From Linum tenue (lineage: Eukaryota > Streptophyta > Magnoliopsida > Malpighiales > Linaceae): a DNA stretch of 64,000 nt. The stretch is from contig CAMGYJ010000009.1 of NCBI GenBank assembly GCA_946122785.1, forward strand, positions 4,122,937 to 4,186,936, given 5' to 3'. The notes below the pieces were generated by a model. That model searched no databases. It was not told where the DNA came from and was given only the letters and a program-made list of their open reading frames with translations. Positions 1 through 11,200 of the stretch are shown piece after piece. Both the position numbers and the translations under genes were made by a program. The first letter of the stretch is position 1; each line of letters opens with the position of its first letter.

Positions 1-921
1 AGAAGAAACAGAAGGACTGAAGCTGATGGTTTAGTAGTAGTATTCATGAAGGCGGGTTGCTACCTTCCTTTTCAGTAATGCGTTTTGATATTGGGAAACA
101 AGTTGCCACATAGCTATCTATGAGAAAGAGATAGTTAGAGAGTGAGAGATAAGAGGTATGACGACTTTGCTTTACTTGGAAGTAAAAATCAATGGCAAAA
201 GTTGTTCCACCACACCATCATGTGAAACTTGTTTTGATGTCATCACATGTGAATATTTGTTTGACCCTTTTCCTTGTATATTGATTTTGATTCTGCATTG
301 TAGCAGGGGTGGAGAATGAGGTGGATCGTTCACGTTTGGTCACTTTCCGTCTAATTCCGTCAACTTTTGTCTGGTGGTCTGCGCTAAAAGTTGTCCGTTA
401 AATATTACATTTAACGTGACAATTTAAAACTAATAAAATTAATTTTTTTAAAATTGTCATCTCATTTCCACCTCATTATCACTTTCATTTAAAATAAATA
501 AAAAACCCTAATTTCTTCTGAGACCAATTAATTATCCGCTACTCCAAAGTCTCCCACCCAACCCAAACAGAATCAATCATTCACGGAAGAACCAACCATC
601 AAATCTCTTCTTTAAGCTCTGTTTTCTCCACTTGCTTCTCCTTTCCTCCAATTCCAATATTCCCTTTTCTTCCAACTCCTGGTCCGTGATTTTTCCCACT
701 CACTACTACTACTACCGGTGCTTCTATGGCGTCCGACGAAAGCTCCGCCGTGCTCTCTTCGGTCGACGACGTCGACCCCGACCCCGACGATCTCCACTCC
801 TTCCACCCTCACTCAATGCAAGGAGCAATGCAAACCTTAAACGAATGAATGAGGCTATCCTCTTCCACCGGAATTCGTCGCGCGCATTGCAGTGAAAGGT
901 GGAGCAATGCCAAAAAGGAAG
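1..921. other. 3' flank of NLR1; no gene supported
   Basis: Positions 780-921 resemble the 3' flank of NLR2 (17380-17499), so they are probably NLR1 3' UTR or downstream sequence. A short plus-strand frame begins with ATG at 726, after a pyrimidine-rich leader, and encodes an acidic Asp/Pro-rich peptide. It looks like a stray 5' exon fragment and I recognise no family. Positions 330-440 have the style of a transposon terminus (short inverted words around a CCGTTAAAT motif), but no partner end was found. Nothing else is supported. Confidence 0.4.
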
Positions 922-3900
922 CTAGCAGAGAAAGCATCTCTTGAAAAGGTTGCAAGTCAGCCTTGCTATTATCAAATTCCACAACATCCTACAATGTAAC
1001 ATCAAAATTAGTCAATAATGTAGCTTTACAAAAACGCCGCCTTCCCGTAGTTAAGCAGAAGAACGTACCTCGAAGATTGGGCACTTGTGGCGGGTAGTAC
1101 TTCATGATCATCTTCTTCTTCTTCTTCTCTCTCTGCTTCTTGTTCCTGGTGTTGGTCATTTCCCGCTAGTTCCAAGTAGTTACCATTCCGTTGAACCATT
1201 TTATCATTGATTGTAATATTCAGAATGTGCTCAACTTTGTGCCAGTCCTGAGCCGTTCTGCTTTCCAACCTGGGTAATAGAAGCTCACAGTCTTTTATTT
1301 GCAAAGTCTCGATCATCGTGAGCTTCGGAAGCCAGTCCGGTAAACACCCAAGACCATGACAGTATGATATCCGCAGCTCCCGCAAATGAGAGGAATGCTG
1401 CAGCCACTGTGGTAAACAATCCAACCCCATGAGTCCCCACATTTGCAGGCAACGCAGGGCTGGAAGGCAATAATACAGGGAAAAAGCGAGATGTTGTTCA
1501 CTGCTAGCTGGTGGAGACAGAGTCGTCAAGTCTAAGCAACTCTGTATACACAGCGACTCGAGCGAGACAAGTTGTGGATGTAGCTCTTGCGGCAAAACTT
1601 GCAGACCTTCCATCCCATCAATTGTTAGTTCTTTGAACCGGGAGTGTGTTGGAGAATGGGGTGGAGGAAGTGAGGCTGCAAACTCGCCCAACAAGTCACT
1701 CCTCACATCGCTTAGCTTAACTTTTCCCATATGAACTGAAAAACGAGGAGTCCATGCCAGCTTGGGACAGTCAACAATGTCTAGAGCAGAAAGACAAGGG
1801 AATAGTGGCACCTCAATCTTGGAGGTCGACCACCAGCTTATGAGGTTGTTGCAATGCCTAATGGCGAGAGACTTGAGGCGGGGGAGAAGTTGCGGATTAT
1901 TGTTTGAAGCAGATGATGATGATGATGATGATGATGATGGTGACGTCGCCTCCTCGATCTGTATGTACTCTAAACCTTCAAGGCTGTACAACTCCAACTC
2001 TTCAAGTGAAACCAGTGGCGCCAGCGAAGGGAGATACAGCAGTCCTCCACAACGAGATAGACTGATTATGACCACATTCTTGAGAGAGTTAGAAACCCAG
2101 CTGGGTAGACTACTCCCACTGTAATGCTGCAACTTCAGTTTCTTCAAATTCTCATGTGGCTCCAAAGCCTCCAATGTCATTTCTTCCCCAGCAGCAGCAT
2201 TATCACTGTCAAGCATGTTCCACTCCAATTCCAAGGCTTCAAGATTTGGCTTCCTATTCAAACTTGCCGCCTTTGCTTCAGCTCTCCCCTTCACCAACCC
2301 AAGATTCTTTATACTCAGTGCCCCACCCAGATTGTCGAGATCCTTCAGTTCGCTAATCTTGGCCTCGGTTCCCAGTACAAATGTGGACAGTTCTTTCAGG
2401 CGAGTGAGTTTCCCAATCCCTAATGGCAGCCCTCTCAATCTCCAGCATCCAAGAAGGCTGAGAAACTCGAGGTTGGACAACTTTGCCATGTCTTGTGGGA
2501 GTTCCTGGAGCTCGTAACAGAGATCCAATATGAGCACCTGCAAGTTCACCAGCTTTATGATTTCGTCGGGTAACGTCTCCATTCCATTACGAGAAAGATT
2601 TAGATATCTCAGACGTTTCAACTTATGGATGGAGGGTGGGATGACCTTCATCTGACCACCATAGAGACTCAAGGCTCTGAGGCTGGTCATGTTTGAGAAG
2701 AACATCTCATATCCCTTCCCTTCTCGCACATTCATACCTTCCCAGTCCAAATTTGCAGGAAGAAAAGTTCTTAGCTTTGTTGCTTGGGGCAACGAATCAG
2801 GAACTGGCCATGACTTCCGGCGTACCCCTCCAAAGTCGACCGACATGTGTCGAAGTCTGTCTAAGTCGACATCATCATCAACCATCGGATTTGAGGCCTT
2901 CAAAGTGATATTCTCCTCCCCTGCAACTTCCAGAGCTAGATCATGCATTAAATCATGCATTTTACAATTCTTCACGTTCCCTCGTTGATCTTCGTGCGAC
3001 TCCTGAAAAAATGATTTGGACAACATACCCTTGAAATATTCGACTCCAACCTCGTACAGATGCGACGATGGCAATTGACCACGATTGATATACCCTTGCC
3101 CCATCCAAAGTTGTACCAGCATTTTCACATCAATCACACAATCTTTTGGGAACAAGCTGCAGTAAGCAAAACAGGGTTTCAAGTGGGAAGGGAGGTTGTC
3201 GTAACTCAACCTAAGAGTTGCCAAGATCCTTTTGTCAGTGTCAACCCTGTCCAGGCGTGCTTGCTTGTCTCTCAAAGCCTCCCAATCAACCACATTTCTC
3301 TTCGACGACAGGATGCCGGCCATCGCCCTTATGGCCAAAGGAACTCCCACACATCTCCCCACAATAGCTTCTCCTGCTCGCACAAACCTTTCACCACCTT
3401 CCATTGCTTCTCCTTTGAATGTTACATGTTTAAACAGAGTCCATGAATCCTGCTTGCTTAAACCTTGTAATTCATGTGGTTCAACCCCTTTAGTCGCCAT
3501 CAAATTCGCGACACTTCTAATACGTGTAGTTATGATAATTTTACTCCCCACTGCGCCGACATTCCACAAGAAGCTCATTAAACTGTCCCAGTTGCTCTCA
3601 TAGTCACCATTGTCCCATACATCATCCAACACAAACAAGAACTTCTTGTTATCCATCTTGTTCTTCAGTTTACTCTTCAAAGTTTGCAATTGAAGATCTC
3701 CAACTTTGTCTTCGGTCAAAGACTCCAAAATCCTTTTGACTACTAGTGTTTCGTCAAAATTATCTGGAACACAGATCCAACTTTTCAATTGAAAATAAGA
3801 GCTCACTCTCTCATCATTGTAAATTTGCTGCGACAATGCTGTTTTTCCAAGGCCCCCTATTCCAAGAATTGGAATAACTTCAACTTTCTGCTGGCCATTG

Positions 3901-6900
3901 GTCGATAATAACAAACTTATTATCTTCGCACTATCTTTGTCTCTACCAACAAATGCACTAGGGACGAAAGAGTCGGTTTGTCTGCTCTTGTTCAAAGCAA
4001 AAGGCTCCTCGAGACGAGTTTGAAGGTTGAACATCTTTCGATTCTCGTCAATCTCATCTAGTTTGGTCCTTATGGCCTTAATCCGATGAGCCATCAAGAG
4101 ACCATTGAACAAATGGTTGGAACTTGAAAAGAGGAGTTGCACCTATGAGAATACGATGAGTCATTTGTAGTTAGTCTATATATAAAAAAAATGTATCATT
4201 CAATTAGGCATAACACTTGGGAATTATAGTAATCTAATTGATCATTTGGTTGAAGGGTATAGCAACTACCATATATCATTAGAGTTTTTATTTTATTTTT
4301 ATTATGGAAGATGGATAGTTATATAGTACTCCATAACTCATTCATATCCTTTGATTTGAAAAGCAAAAGATAAGTTGGATCTAGTGGTCCATATTATAAG
4401 GGCGAGAAGAGAACTTATCAATTTTTGGACAACTGGCTCGAATTCTCAATCACTAGTGAAGAGAATTTTTCAATCTTTAACAAATTCTAAATAGATCATA
4501 TCTCATTTTTTTAACTTGGATTTCAAAAGCAATTGCGTAAAAATTATATTTTTGTTATACTCGACAAGATTACATTATTTTAATATTTTTTAAAGCAAAA
4601 AATTTTATGGATACCGCCATACTAGCAACCGGAAACGGGATCCAAACAACAAAAAATATAATTAATATTCTTTTTAGTACGTTTTTCTTCCATTAATTTA
4701 TAGTTTAATAGTGATAATCAAATTGATGAATATACTCATTTTTAAAATTTTACACTTGCAAAAAATAGTCAACCTACTTAAATGAAGTCTATATAATCCT
4801 AACTTCTTATTATCGATGAACTAGTGTTATTACCCTAACAACATTCAAGATATTCTCGGGGCAATTACCAAAACATTGTAAAAAAATTAATAAATTACCG
4901 TAAAGAAAGCGTTCTAAAACTTATATACCTAAATATTATGCTAGGAAATCAAGATGCATGCGCGGCCGTGCACATACTGAGCTAAACCTCAACAAGTTTC
5001 GCTCAATATGCATAGTCAAGCACATTGTTGTATGCAACGGTCACAATAACCCAAAATGGTCACGCACATTAGTAGAAAGTAGAAACAGGAGGATTTTTGT
5101 CTGAAGAAGATTGAATAACGGGTGGCGACGCATTGAAAAGGTCGAAAGATTTTTGTCTGAAGAAGATTGAATAACAGAGAGATTCCACACGTGTGGAGAT
5201 GAAAAGTGTTTTTAGCTTGTAATGGTATTAGTGCTTAAATATTTTATATCCCTACTTATTTGAATATGGGTTCGCTAGTTTCATGGATTTGAAAAATGAG
5301 GGTTTTGACAAATATTGGGTTTTGGAAAATCCTAGATTTATTATGTATTTATTGGTATTATGGTGGTAGTTTTCTCCATAAATTTGAAAAATGAAGATTT
5401 TTGGCGGAACTTGAATTTTGGAAACCCCAAGATTTATAACGGATTTATTGGTATTATGAATTTGAAAAAGTCTATTATTTTCTTATTGGATTTGAACATG
5501 GATTTTACTTGATTAGATTTATGAGTATGGAACACAAATTACCAATGTAATATTTTTCTGTTACAATTCAACTTTTTCGTTAAATAAATCCAAATTCATG
5601 CGTACAAAAAATCAATTCCTCTTTACCTGCTATTGAGGACTTGTTAGATTACATATATACGAATGGATCATAGTTCGACACAACTTTAATTATCGTCGAT
5701 GAAATTATACAGCATGTATGGTAGTGGTCGGAGGCGGAAATCACAAGACTGTTTTTTTCTTGGAATTGAAAAATAAAGTCGAGAAGAAGACATGAGGGTA
5801 GACTAGGAATATAGAAAATAGATAGGAGTATAAGAGTAAATGGACATCATGAATTTTGTTCCCCACCCAAGTCTCACCTCCAACTATGAGATTTGTAAGT
5901 CCATGAGGCCCACCGATTTTAAACCCGCAAAATTCAAGGACCCCACGAATTTTGATTCTCCTAAAAAAGTCGAGCAATCAATAGATTTAGGAACAAATCC
6001 ATAATGATTGAGACTCGTTTGTTTGTTGGATTTTGAAAATGAAGGTTTTGAGTTTTGAATACCTTTGGATTTATGATGGATTTGTTGCATTTTGTATTTG
6101 AAAGATAACATTGTTTGTTTAGTTGGTTTTGATCATGAATTTAAAGGTTTATGTACCATATGCCTCGCAAATCATTGCCTTCCATGACCAAATACCAATT
6201 GAAATGTGGTATTTGCAATTACATGAGGTCCACGGATTTGGAGCTAAAAAAAAGACCAAATTCGTGGACCCACGGATTTGAATGCCTCAACAAACAATGT
6301 TTTTTTTTTTTTTACAAATACATAATGTTTGGGTTTTAAGTGCCAAATACATCATCCAAATCCTACAAGCAAACCATACCTTAGATGGCAAATCCATCAC
6401 CTATATATATGATGCAAACGAAGTCTATATTCAAACCTCCAATTCCCGAAAAACATTCAAAAATCAATCTTAATTCAAAATCTCAAAAATAAATCGTTTT
6501 TCGATAATATCAAATTAAAATCAATAAGTTCGTTCATTATAAAAAAAATTATCGAGAAATTCATTAATGTGTTCGGTGGTATCACATATACCGGGTATCA
6601 ACCTTCCCGCCAGAACAAAAATTAAGAGGCAAGAAAAGAAGAAACTTCTTGAGAGAGTGATAGATGAATTTGCAGCACAGAACCTTTAGCCTACTTTCTC
6701 TTGTTCTTCGTCTTTCAATTCTCTATTTTGCTACAGCCTACAGTGTATATGAAGAATATATCTTCGTATGGTATGGTATCTATGGTTGATTTTAATTTAT
6801 ATACCTAAATTTATATAGATATGATTCATGTACATAATGAAGAACTAATATATATTCGGTAAATCGAAAAATGAAAACAGGAAGTGGTGTACCTTGTCGT

Positions 6901-7195
6901 TCAAATTGGCATTGCCACTACCATCCATCTGTTGTTGCCTCAGCAGAGCCTCGGTGTTGAAATCGTCCAACAAGTCGTCAGCATCATAGAGGACCTGCTT
7001 CAGTTCTTGGAGCCAAACTTGAACTTGATTATTCAGACCGGATTGCTCTTCGGCATCCAACAGCACGGCCTGGATGGAAGTAACCGTACTCTTCAGTTTC
7101 AAGACCTCGCGGCCGAGGCCCCAGAGGAGGCCTACTTGTTCAACAGCCAGGGGACCCAACTTCTTGAGGATTGCCTCAGCAACAACAAATGCCAT
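922..7195 (-). CDS. NLR1: CC-NB-LRR (CNL) immune receptor, three exons
   Basis: Intracellular immune receptor of the CNL class, expected to detect pathogen effectors. CDS = 7195..6893, 4142..1069, 988..922 on the minus strand, 3444 nt, 1147 aa. Exon 1 is the Rx-like coiled coil (MAFVVAEAILKKLGPLAVEQ..., with DADDLLDDF). Exon 2 carries VGR, P-loop GIGGLGKT (about residue 195), kinase-2 VLDDVW (about 272), RNBS-B KIIITTR, GLPL-type GVPLA (about 367), RNBS-D CFAYCSLFPKD and MHD (about 496), then a long LRR region with a poly-Ser loop near 1910-1940. Splice junctions are AAG|GTACAC (6893/6892), CATAG|GTG (4143/4142), CGAG|GTACGT (1069/1068) and TTGTAG|GATG (989/988); phases fit. Intron 1 is about 2.75 kb. 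The last exon gives a tail ending LFKRCFLC then TAG, shared with NLR2 and NLR3. Reading through instead of splicing ends at 1026 with an unrelated tail. No inactivating lesion is seen. Confidence 0.9.
4143..6892 (-). other. Intron 1 of NLR1, AT-rich with degenerate repeats
   Basis: The intron lies between the coiled-coil exon and the NB-LRR exon. Its 3' edge (4143-4290) is recognisably homologous to the same edge in NLR2 (20899-21060), so the intron predates their split; the interiors differ. Positions 5220-5560 and 5990-6120 hold diverged copies of a repeat of the type 'GGATTTGAAAATGAAGG...TTTATGATGGATTTATTG'. Related 'GAGGTCCACGGATTTG' words occur at 5900-5960 and 6220-6285, suggesting decayed MITE-like inserts. 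No coding sequence is supported. Confidence 0.6.
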
Positions 7196-7920
7196 ATTTG
7201 GAAGAAGGGAAAACTATTCAGAGGCAAAGAAAGGAACGGGATAATTTGCTGAGGAGGAAATTCAATGAAGCACAAAGGAGTTGTATGATTCAGATCACAT
7301 GTATATATATCGTTATAAGAGTTGAGTCGGAATGTGAACATATGGTGGCGGAAAATTGAAGATGCACTAGCTAATGCCCATGCATTGACTTGCCCAAAAT
7401 AATGCTCAAGTTGATGCAATGCCATGTGACAGTTCAATTCAGCTTCATCCTAAATGAATAAGATATTCACCAGATTGATCAACTTGTTCAGCTTTGTTTG
7501 TCGAAAGTACTGATTTTGGATCCGCTAATTAAGGCGGTGGATCATGGCATTATTTTATGCAAGGACTCAGGAGACAACATAGTACTGACCAACCTAGTTC
7601 CCGTTGCTCAACTAGATATTTTTTTACAACTAAACAATGACCTACCAAGCCATTGACTTGACTGATCAGCTGTCCATCAGGCATCAGGGATTCCTTCAAA
7701 GCTAATGCAAAATGCTAGAATGATTAAGCTAATATCTCATACAACATCAGAGCTAGCTTCAGCTGCCTTTATTTCCAAAACTGAGGCTTCAGGGGAAGCA
7801 GAACGGTAGCTTGATTCTGGAATCCGGAGCAACAATTGTTACTGGATGATCTGTAGGGGACTACTAATGCAAACATACAAATGGCCCTTTCTCTTTTACT
7901 TCTTACACAGCTACCATAAC
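7196..7920. repeat. Duplicated NLR upstream region (copy 1)
   Basis: This is the promoter and upstream region of NLR1. It aligns by eye over most of its length with 24455-25230 upstream of NLR2, for example around 'GGATCCGCTAATTAAGGCGG' at 7518-7537 and 24820-24839. No gene is seen inside it. It is part of the segmental duplication that made the NLR array. Confidence 0.7.
7301..7310 (-). promoter_or_regulatory. Probable TATA box of NLR1
   Basis: ATATATATAC lies about 106-115 bp upstream of the NLR1 ATG. It sits in a block (ATATATATACATGTGATC on the minus strand) that is conserved upstream of NLR2 at 24555-24564. Conservation in both paralogues supports a core promoter role; the transcription start itself cannot be seen. 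Confidence 0.5.
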
Positions 7921-7953
7921 AAAAAGTTCAAAGATAGGGAAAAAAACATACCT

Positions 7954-8223
7954 TTCAGCCATTCAAGAACCGGTACTCTCTCGGCATTCCATAGGAAAGA
8001 CCTGAGGGCTACAGCTTCGAAAACCAGAACTGTCAACCCAGAGCAGGTCACCGAGACCGCTTCATCGTTGCCTACGTCTAGCAAACCATCCTCCGAGATC
8101 CTTATGTCCAGCTGAAGGGTCCCCTAAATGTTCAAGGAGGCATATTTTAGCTCACCAACACTCGAAACTCAAGTAGAATAATAATAAGGGTGAACCAGAG
8201 TGTGCATCTTGTGTGTGGAGATA
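7954..8223 (-). pseudogene. Truncated DUF760 gene 3' end (copy 1)
   Basis: On the minus strand, 8109-7954 encodes DIRISEDG.LDV.NDE.VSVTCSGLTVLVFEAVA followed by a frameshifted end. This matches the last about 50 codons of the intact DUF760 gene at 32072-34435. About 630 bp of that gene's exon 2 (equivalent to 32241-32868) is missing and replaced by a short filler (AGCTGAAGGGTC). The sequence then resumes in the parent intron (CCTAAATGTTCAA, like 32868-32882). The Helitron at 8224-13080 interrupts the intron remnant, which continues at 13081-13345. Not functional. Confidence 0.85.
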
Positions 8224-11200
8224 TTCTTTTATATATGAAAGCTGAGTACACTTTATTGGCCCAAGTGTTGTGCTACTGTTTCATTTTCTGTCTTTTAGTG
8301 CAATGGGAGTCCTCATTCTCCTCCTCACAACCAGCTCTCTTCCCAATCAGCGAAGCCTTAAATCAAGAGGCTATTATTATTCTTTAATTAAACCATAAAA
8401 GGTGGGTACACCATAAAAGGTGGGTACACATTATTTTGTCGTTTTCTGTCTTTTACACTTACCCTCCTTTTGTTTCCGGTTCTCATCTCAGCGAGCTCCT
8501 CTTTCTGCTGGGAACGCTACCCGGCTTTGCCTCTACTGCTCCAGCGAAGCGTCCATGCTTCCCCTTACCGGTCGTACGAGCTCTGTAGCTGGTCCAGGCC
8601 CCTATCATCGGTCATCCTTTCACCGATTTCCTCACCTTTCCGGAAGTCCATGCCGCTTTTTTTGGCTCGGAGACACACCGAAACCTTTTCCAGACACGCC
8701 AACGACTATGATTTGTACTGCACTTGCTCTCTATCTCTGCTGCACTCACCTACCTTACCACGAAATCCGCTAGCACGGGTCACCTTTCTGTCCACTCCGC
8801 TTCTGCTCGACACGCCACAGCCCATCAATTGTGCGTCCCTCTTCTTACTCCCTTGGATTCATGGAAGAGTGACCTCATCCAATTCAATCCTGTCGATTTC
8901 TTCCCCGGCTTTGATTTCGTCAGACTTCCCCTTTTCTTCTCATCCCTTTTCTGCCATAGAGTCTGATTTTCATCACAAACCTTCCAAATCTGGATTTCGA
9001 GAGAGGAGCGGCAGTCGATTGGGAGGAGGGAAATCAGAGCATTGCCAACTGTTGCTTCCTTCTCCATTGATCATTCCCAAATCTTCATGTCCGCTTACAG
9101 AGGTTAGTGTGGATTGTCCCGGTTTCAATGGCCAGGAACTACTTCTTAATCGTGTTTGAAAGATTTTTTTGTTGGTTTTGGCATTCAACTTCTTCTGTTA
9201 CTCGATCTTTGTTTCGGATTCACCGGCCAACGAGTCCAAAATATGTATCATTTGCTTTGTTTTTTTTTTTTGCAGGCCAACACCACTGGTTGTAGAGGTA
9301 AAGCTTCATGTGATACAGAGGGTTATTTCTGGTTAGTTTTTCTTCTCTTTTCCATCTCAGCCTAGCCTTTCAGTCTATTATCGGTCATGGCAAATCCACC
9401 AGTATTCCCAGTGCTTATTTCCCTCTTAGAGATTCCTTACCCAGCAAGTTCAAATTGTCTTTGCATCTTTAGGTTGTTTGTTTTTCGTTCTTTTGTACCA
9501 TGCAACTCTAAATGTTATTTCTAAGTTTTGTGACTATCACCTTATTCGCCTTGACTGTGTTTGTAGGTTTCCTGATATTGGGTTGATGGGCAATGTTTAT
9601 CTTTGTCCTGCTTCTGGGTTCAGGCTTATTGGTTTTAAGAAAGTCAACCCCTGACTTCAGAGGTGAATTTAGTCTATTGTCCATGGAACCAAATAGCCGG
9701 TGGAAGATACATGTCTATCCCTGTCTTTCAGCTCTACAAACCTGCCTGATGGAAGGTACATGGCTGCACGGAGCAAGGGGTTTCGGTTGATAGAGCTAGA
9801 TTCACGAAGATAGCTCCTCATAGCTTTCTGTAACATAGGCTTACAGGAATGGTAGTCCGTGGTTCAAAACTATGTCTATGAAATGGTGTTTCTACTTCTG
9901 CAAACTTGGCTAATTTATTGAGTGTTCTTCATCCATGTTGCACAGCATCCATGTTAAGCACAAGCTTTGATACTAAACACCACTTCTATCACTATGAATA
10001 GGTACTGATGTTCTTCTATTTTTGTTGAATCTGATATCTTTTTTTCAAAATTTTGCAGGTTTCCATACTAATGGAGTTTAGGTGATATTCATCCTCATAC
10101 TTAGAAGGGATCTTTAATCTCACCCTCTGAATAACAAGATAATCCAGTCCGAATGAAATGGTCGATTATCATTGCCAGCAGGGATGGCAACTTGGTAAGG
10201 GTAAGAGCTGAATGAACTGAAACTAACAGGTACTATTTCCTGCTGCATTTTTTTAAGTCAAGAACTGTCGTTGCCCTGCCTCCAGGAGTGTCAAATGACA
10301 CTACAACGGAGGTCACTTGACAATTCACACTTCCGTGATTGCTGGCTCTTACTATTGTCCAAACTCCGAACCAGGTTCGCCCACTCAGAGCGGTGATTGT
10401 CCGGACTGGTGGCTCCCTTGGTGGTTTGGGCTGGTTGGCACACTTAACACGGTCCTCGATTATGCAATTGGAAGCATTTCGCAGATTTCTATTGGGATTG
10501 CGTTATACAGTCCCTTAGGAGTTATTTTCACAAAAAGATAGATACCATATGCCACCACCATAAGTTAAATTCACTCACTAGCAAGAAACTTTATGTTCTG
10601 AAATATTGTACTCAGGGTAGGAGACGTCTTGGAGAATGCTGCAGAACAAGACAGATCAGGACTGAGCGACTTACAATGAGAGAGGTAGAACAAATGCTGG
10701 AAGGAGGAAGTGGTGAAGCAGAAGACTTGGTAAAGAAGGAGAAAGATCTGCAAGCGGTCAACACCATTTTTTTGGCTCCTTGCTTCAGCTTAAAATTTCT
10801 GGTAGTTCCTTCTCCCATCACTGCTTCTGTTGTTGTTTCTGTTTTTCTAGAATGGATTAAATGAAGATGATAGAGATGAGTAGGGTTTGGGGTTGTGAAG
10901 TAGAATTAGGGATTGAGAAAGAATTAGGGATTAGAAGAAGAATTGGGGAAGAACAAAGAAAAGAGGGATTTAGGGATTTTGATATTGTTATTGCTTAACC
11001 GTAAATGAATGTGCAGAAACCTATTTATGAGTTTCAGAACTAACACAGAAGTAATAAGACAAACAAAACCAACCCGGCCCAGTCGGCCAACCCAACCCGA
11101 CCCCCCTACCCGTGCGGGTCTCTATCAGAAGAGTAGAAGAAGAAGAAGGAAAGAAGCATAGTTTTGGAGTTCTGAATCTGTGGTCTCACGCGAAATCAGT

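Noticed and set aside
1762..2124. Plus-strand open frames opposite the NLR LRR exons (also 18368-18754, 28384-28668 and others)
   Set aside because: They are antisense shadows of conserved NLR coding sequence, with no independent start context or domain.
8470..9159. 229-codon plus-strand ORF in Helitron A
   Set aside because: Ser/Pro/Leu-rich composition without domains or splice context; probably leader-like captured sequence read as an ORF.
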